Shown in pieces: positions 24,184-37,000 of a stretch of 64,000 bases of DNA. Below the pieces are notes generated by a model. It made no database searches, was not told where the DNA came from, and saw only the letters and a list, made by a program, of their open reading frames with translations. Both the position numbers and the translations under genes were made by a program. Numbering within the stretch: the stretch's first letter is position 1; the number at the start of each line of letters is the position of its first letter. Source of the stretch: Phoma sp. XZ068. Taxonomy: Eukaryota; Ascomycota; Dothideomycetes; Pleosporales; Didymellaceae. Location of the stretch: the NCBI GenBank assembly GCA_004835665.1, contig RBKR01000009.1, positions 868,001 to 932,000 of the forward strand, in the 5' to 3' direction.

Positions 24184-27100
24184 ATGGACGCTGCGGGCCT
24201 ACGTGACCGCATCCAGGCCACCCTCGACCCGAATGCTGCCATCCGCCAGCAAGCCGAGCTGGACCTGAAGCATGTGCGTGCCCCGGCACCCTGCGCGCGT
24301 ACGGGCGCACACTGACTGAGATACAGGCCGAGGAGCAGCCAGGCTTCACCGACGGCCTGCTGAACGTCCTGCAGCAGGAGCAGGAGCCCGCCATCCGCCT
24401 GTCGAGTGAGAATGCGCCGCGCCATAACATTGCGGCCCAGAAGTGCTGACGCGTGCTGCAGCTGTCGTCTACCTCAAGAACCGCGTCTCCAAGGGCTGGT
24501 CGCCCGCCGAGGAGTACAGCCAGGCCAAGCCCATACCAGAGGAGGAGAAGACGTCGTTCCGCGACCGCCTCGTGCCCGTCCTCGTTGCCTCGCCGCCGCA
24601 GATCCGCCTGCAGCTCATCCCCACCCTCCAGAAGATCCTCGCATACGACTTCCCGTCGAAATGGCCCAACTTCCTCGACATCACCATCCAGCTGCTGAAC
24701 GCCGGCGACATTGCCTCGGTCTTCGCCGGCGTGCAGTGTTTGCTGGCGATCTGCAAGATCTACAGATTCAAGTCGGGAGAGAACCGCGCAGACTTCGACA
24801 AGATCGTCGCCATGTCGTTCCCGCAGCTGCTCAACATTGGTAACTCGCTGGCCGGCGAGACGAGCCTCGAGGCGGGAGAAATTCTCCGCACAGTGTTGAA
24901 GGTGTACAAGCACGCCATCTACGTATGAGTCTCAGGAATCAGTATGTAGTGCAAGGCGCTAACTATGACCCAGTTCGATCTGCCCGCCTCTCTGCGCGAG
25001 CAGCAGACAATGGTTGGGTGGTGCACACTGTTCCTGACAGTTGTTGGCAAGGAGCCCCCAGAGACATCTATGATCGAGGATCTCGACGAGCGCGAGGTCA
25101 ACCACTGGTGGAAGGCAAAGAAGTGGTCGTACGCAAACCTGAACCGTCTCTATGTCAGGTGCGTATTGAATCCATGGCTCTTGAAGCATCCAACTAATAT
25201 GCGTTTAGGTACGGTAACCCATCAGCGCTGGGCAAGAACAACGAGGTCGACTACACCGAGGTCGCCAAGAACTTCATCGCCAACTTCGCCCCCGAGATCC
25301 TCAAGGTCTACCTCCAGCAGATTGAGAAGTGGGTTGGCAAGCAGGTTTGGCTGTCCAAGGCCAGTCTGTACTACACTCTGAACTTCTTGGACGAGTGCAT
25401 CAAGCCCAAGTCCATGTGGACTCTGCTCAAGCCGCACACCGACAACCTCATTTCCCACCTTATCTTCCCGGTCCTGTGCCAGTCGGATGAGGACATTGAG
25501 CTGTTCGATGACGAGCCGCAGGAGTATCTGCACCGCAAGCTGAACTTCTACGAGGACGTTACGGCGCCCGATGTTGCTGCCACAAACTTCCTTGTCACAC
25601 TCACCAAGAGCCGGAGAAAACAGACTTTCACCATCTTGAACTACATCAACGAGGTTGTAAACCGATACGAAGCTGCGCCGGATGGCGAGAAGAACCCCAG
25701 GGAGAAGGAAGGTGCGCTGCGAATGATCGGAACACTTTCTGGTGTCATCCTGGGCAAGAAGAGCCCTATCGCCGACCAGGTCGAATACTTCTTCGTTCGC
25801 CACGTCTTCCCCGAGTTCCGCAGCCCTCAAGGCTTCCTCCGTGCGCGTGCCTGCGACACCCTCGAGAAGTTTGAGCAGCTGGACTTCAAGGACCCGAACA
25901 ACCTCATCATTATCTACCGCAACATCCTCGAATCCATGGCCGACCCTTGCCTGCCCGTCCGCGTTGCCGCCGCCCTTGCTCTTCAGCCCCTTATCCGCCA
26001 CGATGTTATCCGAACCAACATGAAGACGAACATTCCCCAGGTTATGCAGCAGCTCCTCAAGTTGGCTAACGAAGTCGATGTGGACGCTCTGGCCAATGTC
26101 ATGGAAGACTTCGTAGAGGTCTTTGCCCCAGAACTGACACCATTCGCGGTTGCACTCAGTGAGCAGCTTCGCGACACTTACCTCCGTATTGTCCGCGAGC
26201 TCGTGTCTAGGAACCAGGAGAAGGGCGAGGACAGCGAGTACGGCGACTTCCTGGACGAGAAGAGCATCACCGCGCTCGGTGTTTTGCAGACCATTGGTAC
26301 CCTGATCCTCACGCTCGAGAGCACACCGGACGTCCTCCTGCACCTCGAGACTATTCTCATGCCTGTCATCACGATCACGCTTGAGAACAAACTCTACGGT
26401 ATGCGATATCATCGAATTAGCCATCAGCGCTCTTATGTTAATTTACTTGCAGATTTGTACAACGAGGTCTTCGAGATCATCGACAGCTGCACATTTGCTG
26501 CCAAGAGCATCTCGCCGACCATGTGGCAAGCTTTCGAGCTTATCCACAGGACGTTCAAGGCCGGCGCCGAGCTGTACCTTGAAGGTATGATCTTCTTCCA
26601 ATATGGAAAATCGCATTTGCTGACCTGACATAGACATGCTCCCCGCTCTTGAGAACTTCGTCAACTACGGCACCCAGACCCTCGTTCAGAACAGGGCTTA
26701 CCTTGACGCTATGATCGACATGGTTCGCACCATCTTCAAGGATGACAAGGTCGGAGGTGTCGACCGCATCTGCGGCTGCAAGCTCGCCGAGATCATCATG
26801 TTGAACATGCGCGGTCACGTTGATGACTACGTTCCAGAGTTCCTCTCGCTTGCCATGCAGGTCCTGACTAACGACGAGCCGAAGGTTAAGTCCCTTCGCA
26901 TCCACCTGATGGAGGTTATCATCAACAGCATCTACTACAACCCCGCTCTGGCGCTTCACGTGCTGGAGGCTAATGGCTGGACGAATAAGTTCTTCAGCCT
27001 GTGGTTCTCAAGCATCGACAACTTCTCTAGGGTTCACGACAAGAAGCTGTGCATCTCAGCTATCTGCGCACTACTCACCCTGAACGCCCAGAGCGTCCCA

Positions 27101-27726
27101 GTCAGTGTCCAGCAAGGCTGGCCTCGTCTGCTGCAGGGTGTTGTGCGACTATTCCAGACTCTGCCAGCTGCTCTGAAGAGTGAGTTATACTTTTGCGATC
27201 AACAGCATTCACCTGCTAACAGCGTTACAGACCGTGAGGAAGCCAAGAGAGAAGACAACTTCGACTTTGCAAACGAGTACGAGGATGACGAGGAAGACGA
27301 GGAGTGGGAGCAGGAAGCCGACTGGAACAACGAGGCCGACGAAGAGGAGGTCAAGGACGAGAGCGCCGCATACCTCGAGTTCTTGAACGAAGAGGCTCAA
27401 AAGTTCGGCAGTGTTGACGACGACGATGATGATGACGAACTCGAGGAGGAGAGTCTGCTCGAGACGCCCCTCGACAAAGTCGAGCCATATGGCATGTTCA
27501 AGCATGCATTGCTTCGTAAGTTACAGCTCGTACTAAACCTGACCTGAACTAACAGACAGCAGAGCTTCAGCAGGAGCAGCCGGCGCTGTATGAGAACCTC
27601 ACAAAGAACCTCAACCCTGAGGAGCAGCAAGTGGTACAAGGCGCGGTCCACCAGGCCGACGTCATTGCGCAGGCTCAAGCTCAGGCTGCGGCGGCCGCTG
27701 CCAACGGCAACCCGGTGCCGCAGTAG
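24184..27726 (+). CDS. SXM1/NMD5: importin-beta family karyopherin Sxm1/Nmd5 (importin-7/8 type)
   Basis: Nuclear import receptor that binds Ran-GTP and carries cargo through nuclear pores. The nine-exon model is 24184-24273, 24327-24405, 24462-24922, 24974-25158, 25209-26398, 26453-26584, 26634-27179, 27231-27515 and 27563-27726, with all phases consistent, giving 1043 residues. The N-terminal importin-N domain includes RQQAELDLKH and VYLKNRVSKGW. The centre is HEAT-repeat-like (FFVRHVFPEF, GFLRARACDTLEKF, DPCLPVRVAAALALQPLI). The C-terminus carries a long acidic tract (EYEDDEEDEEWEQEAD, DDDDDDDELEEES), typical of importin-7/8 relatives. The junction of exons 2 and 3 (RLS-T-VVYLKN) is the least certain. 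A 400-codon open frame on the opposite strand is an antisense shadow. Confidence 0.92.
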
Positions 27727-28521
27727 AATGGTTGGGTTCTTGTCCCGGCGAACGAAAAATCATAGATAGCTTCTCTTTCTTCAAAGGCATTGGATTCCCA
27801 TTTCCGTTTTCTTCATTTAGCGAGCATTCTGTGGCACACCCCCCTGGCGTTTTGTTGATAAAGACGGTTCGGTGGATGCCTTGGCGGTTGGGTTGATTCG
27901 GCGTACGTGTCTTGTCTAGGATGGAGGATATCCCTGTGGAAAGAGGAGGAAAAGAGGAGGAAATCGGAAAAGAGAAGGAATGCGCAGGAGAGGCAGGCCG
28001 TGGAAGGTAGAGCGACCAATTGCAAGAGCACTGCACAAGTGGGCAACCACAGGGCACTTGGAGGGCAAAGTGCGGGGAGAGAGGAAGGTGACAGGCTGCT
28101 TGACGATCAGCGAAGGTGTACTCTGTTATAGATCTAGAAGGACATAGTATCCTAGTCCCATCATTCAGTACTTGTGAACTGCAAAGTGGACCCTGCGCAT
28201 GTCAGTCGAGATGCTAATGACGCAAAGGTGAAAGCGCCTCCTAAGCGAACCGCGGCGCGATGGCTGGACCTCCGATCATGACGCTTGCGCCCGCGCTCCT
28301 GCGCTTCCGCGACGTGGACAAAACCAAGCTGCAAGTCTGCGCAAGTCTCCAGCCTACCCTAGTGCCGCCTACACCTATATTCTTCTCTAGATAATAGAAC
28401 CCTCGAGCGACCCTATCGACGCGCAGTTCCTTCCAAATACGCAGTGTTCCTTAGCATACGTCACGCTTCAAATAGTCGCACAGCTCCACGGTCGCCGCGG
28501 CGCATCACTCAGAGCTCCAAC
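27727..28521. other. 795 bp intergenic region, importin 3' end to Sec12 promoter
   Basis: Holds the importin 3' UTR, with a purine-rich stretch near 27930-28000, and the Sec12 promoter/leader. No gene was seen. Confidence 0.5.
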
Positions 28522-30505
28522 ATGTCGCGTCCTACGATCTCAAAGGCCAAAAGTGGGTTGTCGCAGGTAGCAGCGCTGGCCAGATGCACAATTGCTGACC
28601 GTTGTAGCTTCTTATCCAATCTTCGCCGCAAGCTTCGCAACCAGTCGGCCGGGTGTACTTGCAGTAGGAGGCGGAGGCGGCGGAGGACGACATGGCGTTA
28701 AGAACAAGATCACACTCTTTGACTTCACATCCCGAGCGCCGACCGTCGAACCTATCACCGAAATCGAAGCCTCCACAGACGACTCGGTAACATGTCTTGC
28801 CAACCTCGCAACGAAAGATGGCCTTATACTGTATGCTGGCGTCAACAGCAGCGAAGAGGATCGTGCAAAGGATAAGAACGAGCACTTCCGCGCATTCGAG
28901 GTCCAACTTCCCAAGGGGAAAGTCGCGACCGATGGTGCAGACGCGAACATATCGTTTCTGAGCAAGACGAAGCTCTTTGCGCCGGTGCAGAACGTCAACG
29001 CAAAGAAGGAGGGGTACCAACGTCTCATACGCTTGTCACCACCACAGAAGACAGCATCAGCCACACCGACACGGCGCATCGGCGCGATTGCTTCCAGTCT
29101 TACAGGCGATGAGAACGAGATTGTCGTCTTCAGCGCTACTTCGAACAAGCCACAGGATCCGCAGGATATCCTTCAGCGTGTCAGGTTAGGAAAAGGCGAA
29201 GAGGCCAATGATCTCGACATCTTTGACAAAGGCGATGGCCAGTTCGAGCTTGCCTATGTGCTGGACTACGATGTGCTTGTTCACAACATCAGCACAACGA
29301 AGACCAAGCCTAAGATCGAGCGCCGGAAGCTGTACTCGATCCCGAAGCCTGATCCTGCACAAAAGGGCGGCCGCTCCAAGTTGCGGTGCATACGATGGCT
29401 TACCCCCGAGCATCTTCTTTTGCTTGTGAACAAGCCCAATCGGACCGGAGTGGAGCTGTGGATCGTACACATGTACGAGGAAGGTCCAGGCAGTGTCGTC
29501 GTGCGAAAGACATTACCAAAGCGCGTAAAGGCTGCATCGGACATGGACGTGGCACTCCTGGATGCCGACTCAACTGGAGCATATCAAATCGCTATCGCTA
29601 TAGCGTCCATCGACATATCGCTCCTCGTGTACTCGATGGACTACCACGGCCACTCGCGAAACTCTCTGAGCTCCTTCCACCATTTCGCTACTTATGATAA
29701 TGTACGTTAAGGGAGTTGAATGGAGGCAGCGCAAGCTAATATCAGACAGGTGCATGAGGTCCAGATGACAAAAGCAGTTTTCTCTCCTTTCCACAAGCCA
29801 GTCGCCCCCCCAGATCAGTCCGCGGACCGAAAGGCAGGACCGCAGTACCTTCGACTAGCCTCAACATCATTAGGCAACACGATTTCAGTGGAGACATTTG
29901 AGTTGCAGCCGTACAACGGACGCTATGTCCTCCAGACAGCGCGGACGAGGAATATGTACAGCGCCGCCACATACCTCGTCATAGCTGTGGTCGTTGCAGC
30001 CGTAGCCTTGATGATCCAGTCTTTCGTCGATCCCCAGGGCCAGCTGACAAGACACATCGTCCCGCGCAGTCTTCAGAATGCTGGCTCTCAGTACAAGTCC
30101 ATGGGCGAACTGGGCCGCGAAAAGCGCCACCAGGCTATTCTCAACAACGCAGACTCACCCACGATGAAGACGGTGCACCGCATCCAGGATCTGCTCCACC
30201 TGCACATGCCCCACCACGCGTCCCCCAACGCACCTGCCCAGAAGAAAGCGCTGGTCATCCATGACGATGCTGAAGGCGCAGAACTTAGCACGGAAGTGCA
30301 TGAGAGCACGGATGAGGTGATTAGGAAGCACACGGAGGCGAAGCAGTGGGAAGAGTTGAGTGAAGAAGAGAGGCACTACTGGAGGAGGAAGCTCAGTGAT
30401 GCGGGGATGTGGGCTGTGGGTGAGGGCGAGACGATTCTGAAGAGCATCTTCTTTGGCAATATCGCGGGCGCCATTGGTGCTGCGGCGCAGGGTGTGATTG
30501 GGTGA
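28522..30505 (+). CDS. SEC12: Sec12-like guanine nucleotide exchange factor for Sar1
   Basis: ER membrane protein that activates the small GTPase Sar1 and starts COPII coat assembly. Exons are 28522-28552 (only 31 nt), 28608-29701 and 29750-30505, giving 626 residues. The N-terminal half is a WD40-type beta-propeller beginning SYPIFAASF, then a Gly run GGGGGGGRHGVKNKI. That run matches the conserved Gly-rich/K-loop region of the Sec12/PREB family. One hydrophobic helix, YLVIAVVVAAVALMI (about residues 447-465), separates the cytosolic propeller from a roughly 160-residue lumenal tail rich in His and Glu. A second hydrophobic stretch near the C-terminus (FFGNIAGAIGAAAQGVI) is unlikely to be a normal ER retention signal. 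The first intron sits directly after codon 10. The 500 bp downstream to TOR contains a degenerate tandem repeat. Confidence 0.87.
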
Positions 30506-30527
30506 GCGGGGTGCTGTAACGAAGGCG

Positions 30528-30621
30528 CGGTGAACCAAGATGGAATGCTGTCACGATTTGGTGGACACCTGAGGGCACGGTGAACTAAGATGGAACGTTA
30601 TACGATTCGGTAGATACCTGA
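30528..30621. repeat. degenerate tandem duplication (2 x about 45-50 bp) downstream of Sec12
   Basis: Copy 1 (30528-30572) and copy 2 (30578-30621) both begin CGGTGAAC and end ACCTGA. By eye they differ at about eight positions, all transitions, plus one single-base gap. The repeat is in the presumed 3' UTR. The rest of 30506-31005 shows no gene. Confidence 0.8.
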
Positions 30622-31005
30622 TAATGTGGAGAGCTCGGATACTGGATGTAGACGTGCATGTGATATCCTTCAAAAAGCATCCAAACAGGTTGCATCTTGC
30701 TTTCGTCGTGCAGGTGCTTCAGTGTTTGTGGTGTGAATAACAATACGGTCGTACTGATTGACGGTGTCTCACCTGCGTGAATGACATCCAGGCTTAATGT
30801 TGTGGAAGGACGACCGAATCAGGAGCTCGGTGAACGGGCCCCACTTATATCACTTGGCGGCTACCCCAGCAGCGCGGGTGGGCAAGTTTACAGAGCACAA
30901 CGCATCTGCACATGCTACATACTTAACCACGCTGCGTCTTCCCTTCTATGGAAGGCCCTCAGCTGCCGTCCCCTTCTGCCGCTCGCTTCAGGTGAAGCAG
31001 ACACA

Positions 31006-34000
31006 ATGGCGCAGCAGAGCGCCCTGTCGTCGGCGCTGGACCGCATCGTCCAAGAGCTCCGCTCCAAGTGAGGAAGCTCCCGTGCACGCGATTGGGGGTG
31101 GAGAGCTGACGTTTGGCACAGACACGATGAAATCAGACAAAAGGGCGCGCACAACCTGCGGCAAACGGTCGAGGCGGCGCATCGAGGTGAGCTGCAGCAG
31201 CCCGCCATGTTGGCACCGCATGCCAGCACTGCGGGCCCCCCGCCCCAGCACCCGCCCACTGACACTGCGCAGAGCTGGCGCCCGCCGTCTTCACCAACTT
31301 CTACGGCGAAGTCTACGGCAAGATCTCGAGCCTGATTGTCGGCGGCAGCGACTCCAACGAGCGCATCGGCGGCATTCATGCCCTCAACGCCCTCATCGAC
31401 TTCCGCGGCGACGATGCCGGCACCAAGACGACGCGCTTCGCCTCGTACCTGCGGGCTGTCATGCGCGGCCAGGACACGACGTCCATGGTCGTTGCAGCAA
31501 AGGCCCTGGGGCGCCTCGCGAAGCCCGGCGGCACCCTCACCGCCGAGCTGGTCGAGGCCGAGGTCAAGGGCGCGCTCGAGTGGCTGCAGCTGGAGCGTCT
31601 GGAGAACCGCCGCTTCGCTGCCGTCCTGATTCTGCGCGAGCTGGCCAAGAACTCGCCGACACTCATGTACCAGTGGATCGCCCAGATCTTCGAGGTCATC
31701 TGGGTCGCCCTCCGCGACCCCAAGGTGCTCATTCGAGAGTCCGCCGCAGAGGCCATCAGTGCTTGCTTCGAGATCATATCCCCACGAGACTCGGCTATGC
31801 GCCAGCTGTGGTTTGGCAAGGTCTACGACGAGATCTTTCGAGGATTCACCATCGGCACCAACGAGGCGATACATGGATCCTTACTCACAATGAAGGAGCT
31901 GCTGGACAAGAGCTCATATTTTATGAATGAAGCGCGCTTCAAAGAGACGGCTGAGACGGTGCTCAAGTACCGCGAGCACAGGGATACGCTGGTCCGTAGA
32001 GAGGTCGTACTCATCATCCCGCGACTCGCCGTTTATTCACCGAGCGATTTCGCTGCGAAGTACCTCCACCAATGCATGCTGCATCTGCAAGGCCTGATAC
32101 GCAAGGACCGCGACCGCGACAAGGCATTCGTTGCAATTGGGCAGGTCGCGAATGCTGTGGGAGTTGCCATCTCCCCGTACCTTGAGGGCATCCTGGGCTT
32201 CATTCAGGAAGGACTGACGGCCAAAGCACGAAATAAGGGTGCCATCAACGAGGCCCCGATATTTCAGTGTCTTAGTATGATTGCAGCAGCTGTCGGACAA
32301 GCTCTTACTAAGAGTGTGGAGCGACTGCTGGATCCCATCTTCTCCTGCGGACTGAGCGACTCGCTCTTCCAGGCCCTTGTAGACATGGCGCATTACGTAC
32401 CCCCGTCACGGTCAATGATCCAGGAGAAGCTCCTGGACCTCCTCAGCCAGATCCTTGCGCAAAGACATTTCCTACCCCTCGGCAGCCCTTACCAGGTATC
32501 ACAACCACCACAGATCTGGACACGAGACCACAAAGACCCCACAACGATTCCTGCGCGAGAAGCTGAGATTGCCCTTGCTCTCCACACACTAGGCAGCTTC
32601 GACTTTACAGGGCACGTCTTGAATGAGTTCGTCCGCGATGTCGCCATCCGCTATGTTGAGGCAGACAATCCAGAGATCCGCAAGCGCGCCGCCCTGACAT
32701 GTTGTCAGTTGTTCGTCAAAGATCCGATAGTACATCAGACTAGCACTCACGCTACCAAAGTGGTCGGTGACATCATCGAGAAGCTCTTGACAGTTGGTGT
32801 GGGCGACGTCGATTGGGAGATCCGCTGGGAGGTGTTACTCGCGCTCGACGCTCGCTTTGACCGTCATCTCGGGAAGGCAGACAATGTCCGAACACTCTTT
32901 TTGGCGCTCAACGACGAAATCTTCGTCATCCGTCAAGCTGCAATGTCTATAATAGGACGTTTGACAGCAGTGAACCCGGCCTATGTGTTCCCGTCACTAC
33001 GCAAAGTCTTATTGCAGTTGCTGACCGAGGTCAACTATGCTAACAGCCCGCGGAGTAAGGAAGAGAGTGCAAAGCTCATCAGCAGTCTGGTTGGCGCGGC
33101 CGACAGTCTTATCAAACCGCTCGTTGACCCAATCGTTACCGTACTTTTACCCAAGGCCAAGGACCCGAATCCGGAGGTTGCGTCGACTACGCTCAAGGCT
33201 ATTGGCGATCTCGCCTCAGTTGGCGGGGAGGGCATGATCAAGTACATCCCTGAGCTGATGCCCGTTATCCTGGACTTCATGCAAGATATGAGTTCGGATT
33301 CGAAACGCTTCTCTGCGCTCAAGGCGCTTGGGCAACTCGCCACCAATGCCGGCTATGTCATCGAACCGTACAGAGACTACCCGGAGCTGATGAACATATT
33401 GATGAATATTGTTAAGACTGAGCCTGAGGGCGAGCTGAGACGGGAAACTGTCAGGCTCATGGGTACGCTCGGCGCTTTGGATCCGGACGAATACCAGAAA
33501 ATCATGGAGCAGTCCCCAGATCAACAACTCATCATGGAAGCACAGTCCGTTACCGACGTCTCGCTCATTATGCAAGGCATCACCCCTTCGAACGAGGAGT
33601 ACTACCCCACCATTGTTATCAGTACGCTCATGGGGTTGCTGAAAGACCCGTCGCTCATGCAGTTTCACTCTGCCATCGTCGATGCTGTTATGAACATCTA
33701 CGCCACTATGGGACTGAAGTGTGTGCCGTTTCTCAATCAGGTGGTACCCGGATTTCTCCAGGTCATTCGCTCCACACCAGCTGGACGCTCGGAAGGCTAC
33801 TTCAACCAACTTAGCCAGTTGGTGCGTATTGTGCGCCAACATATCCGTCCCTACCTGCCCTCGATCTTGACATGTGTCAAAGAGTACTGGGGTAACAACC
33901 CTCAACTGCAAGCTACGATATTGTCGCTTATTGAAGCCATTGCGCGCTCGCTTGAAGGCGAGTTCAAGGTCTACCTGGCAGATGTACTACCACTGATGCT

Positions 34001-37000
34001 GAGTGTCCTCGACTCGGATACGACCGGTAAGAGACTGCCGTCCGAGAGGGTACTGCACGCTTTCTTGATCTTCGGGTCAAGCGCTGAGGAGTACATGCAT
34101 CTGATCATTCCCATTATGGTCAAGATGTTCGACAAACCAGGCCAACCACAGCACATCCGAAGGCTAGCAATCGAGACCTTGGGCCGCTTGTCAAAACAGG
34201 TGAACGTCTCTGAGTTCGCTGCACGTATCATACACCCTCTCTGCCGAGTACTTTCTGGCACCGATCCGGCTCTGAAGCAGACAGCTCTTGAAACGCTTTG
34301 TGCTTTGATCTTCCAGCTCGGACCTGACTACATTCACTTCGTCCCGACAGTTAGCAAGGTTCTGATCGCGAACAAAGTGCCTCACGAAAACTATGGCCGT
34401 ATCGTGTCCAAGCTGCAAAAGGGTGAGCCACTGCCACAAGATCTGAGCCCGGATGAGCGATATGGGGAAGATGATGAGGACCTCAACCCTGCAGAGATTC
34501 TCACAAAGAAACTGGCAGTCAACCAGCAGCATCTCAAGGCGGCTTGGGAAGCATCATCCAAGACGACAAAGGAAGATTGGGTCGAATGGATGCGCAGATT
34601 CAGTGTCGAGCTACTTAGAGAGTCTCCGCAGCAAGCACTACGCGCCTGCACACCACTCGGCAGCATCTACAACCCCATCGCCAGGAGTTTGTTCAACTCC
34701 GCGTTCGTCTCGTGCTGGACTGAATTGTACGATCAGTATCAGGAAGAACTGGTGCGATCGATCGAGGCTGCACTCACATCTCCGAATATCCCACCTGAGA
34801 TTCTGCAGATTCTGCTCAACTTGGCAGAGTTCATGGAACACGACGACAAAGCATTGCCCATTGATGTTAGGATACTGGGAATGTATGCCGGCAAGTGTCA
34901 TGCTTTTGCCAAGGCGCTGCATTACAAGGAGTTGGAATTCAACGCAGAGCAAAACTCAAGTGCAGTCGAGGCCCTCATCAGTATCAACAACCAGCTGCAG
35001 CAAACAGATGCGGCTTTTGGAATCTTGCGAAAAGCTCAGGGGTATACTGACGTCGAGCTGAAAGAGACATGGTTCGAAAAGCTGCAGCGATGGGACGAAG
35101 CCTTACATTCTTACCAGCGGAGAGAGCTGGAAGAGCCAGACTCATTTGAAATCACCATGGGTAAGATGCGTTGTTTGCACGCCCTCGGTGAATGGGATCT
35201 GCTCTCGAGCTTGTCGAAGGAGAAGTGGGCCAATGCCAGCCAAGAGTACCGCAAGGCAATTGCACCGCTTGCTGCAACGGCGGCATGGGGTCTGGGCAAG
35301 TTCGCCGACATGGACTCGTACTTGAGTGTCATGAAAGATCAATCACCTGACCGAGCATTCTTTGCCTCTATCCTCAACATTCATAACAACAGATTCGAGG
35401 TCGCTATCGAAGAGATCGCCAAGGCTCGCAAGGGTCTCGATACGGAACTTAGCTCGCTGCTGGGCGAGTCTTACCAGCGTGCTTATCTGCCGATGATCCG
35501 CGTGCAGATGTTGGCTGAGCTTGAAGAGATCATGCTGTACAAGCAGTTGGGCATCAAGGAGAACCGCGAGAAACAGGCGTCTATGCGGAAGACCTGGATG
35601 AAGCGTCTCAAGGGGCTGCAACCCAACCCTGAAGTGTGGCAACGCATGATGAAGGTGCGACAGCTTGTCATCTCGCCCGAGGAGGGTACCGACATGTGGA
35701 TCAAATACACCAATCTTTGCCGCAAGAACAACCGCATGAACCTCGCGAACAAAGCGCTGCAGAAGCTGCTCAACATCGAGGGTTCGGGCGAACACAGGGT
35801 CGTTGAATATGTGCGCGAGAATTCACACAAGATCTCGCACCCCGTGGCGTACGCGACGTACAAGTACATGTGGGCGGATCAGCATACCCAACAAGAAGCA
35901 CTCGACTCCATGAAAGACTTTACAGCCCGACTGTCGGACGATCTTGCTATGCGCGCCAGGGCTGCTTCGCATCCAATGATGGGACAGAATGGTATGAATG
36001 GCATGACAAATGGCCACCCGCAGCTGTTCAACAACATGAATCCATTCGCTGCCTCAAATGGTGTCAACGGTTTGGCAGGTATGAATGGCTCAAGTACGCT
36101 GAACGGGTCAGCTATGGGCGTCTCACCAGCTGAACTGGCCGAGTGCCACCGTCTCCTAGCGAAGTGTTACCTCAAGCAGGGTGACTGGCAACAAGAACTC
36201 CAGGATGGAGAGTGGGAGCACGAATACGTTCATGAAATTCTGTCCGCATATGCCGCTGCCACTCGCTATAACCAGAACTGGTACAAAGCATGGCACGCTT
36301 GGGCGCTTGCCAACTTCGAAGTCATCAACTCGATCACATCAAAGGCCGATCGGGAGTCCACAGATGTGCCCTCTAACATGGTGCACGATCACGTTGTCCC
36401 GGCCATTCACGGTTTCTTCAAGTCCATTGCGTTGTCCTCGACTAGCTCCCTTCAAGACACACTCCGCCTACTCACGCTTTGGTTCTCTCATGGTGGCCTG
36501 CCGGAAGTCAACAGAACCATTACCGAGGGGACAAAATCAGTACCGATCGACACATGGCTGGAGGTCATCCCACAGCTGCTCGCTCGAATCAACCAGCCAA
36601 ACCCAACAGTACGACAATCGATTCACCAACTGTTGATTGAAGTCGGCAAGGCGCACCCGCAAGCCCTTGTCTTCCCGTTGACTGTCAGTATGAAGTCAGA
36701 TGTATCCAGGCGCCAACGATCCGCAAAGGAGCTCATGGAAGCAATGCGCGAACACTCACCTCGTCTTGTCGAACAGGCCGATCTTGTCAGCCACGAGCTT
36801 ATCCGCATTGCGGTGCTCTGGCATGAACAGTGGCATGAAGGCCTCGAGGAAGCGAGTAGACTATACTTCGGCGATCATAACATAGACGGTATGTTCGCAA
36901 CGCTCGCGCCATTGCACGCTATGCTCGACAAGGGACCAGAAACGTTGCGGGAGATATCGTTCATACAGTCCTTCGGTCGGGAACTGCAGGAGGCTCGGGA

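Noticed and set aside
25222..26424. 400-codon open frame on the minus strand
   Set aside because: It lies exactly antisense to the well-supported importin exon 5 and has no motif; it is a codon-bias shadow.
30797..31930. 377-codon plus-strand frame before and across the TOR start
   Set aside because: Arg-rich composition and overlap with TOR exons 1-3 in another frame; the TOR model explains the region.
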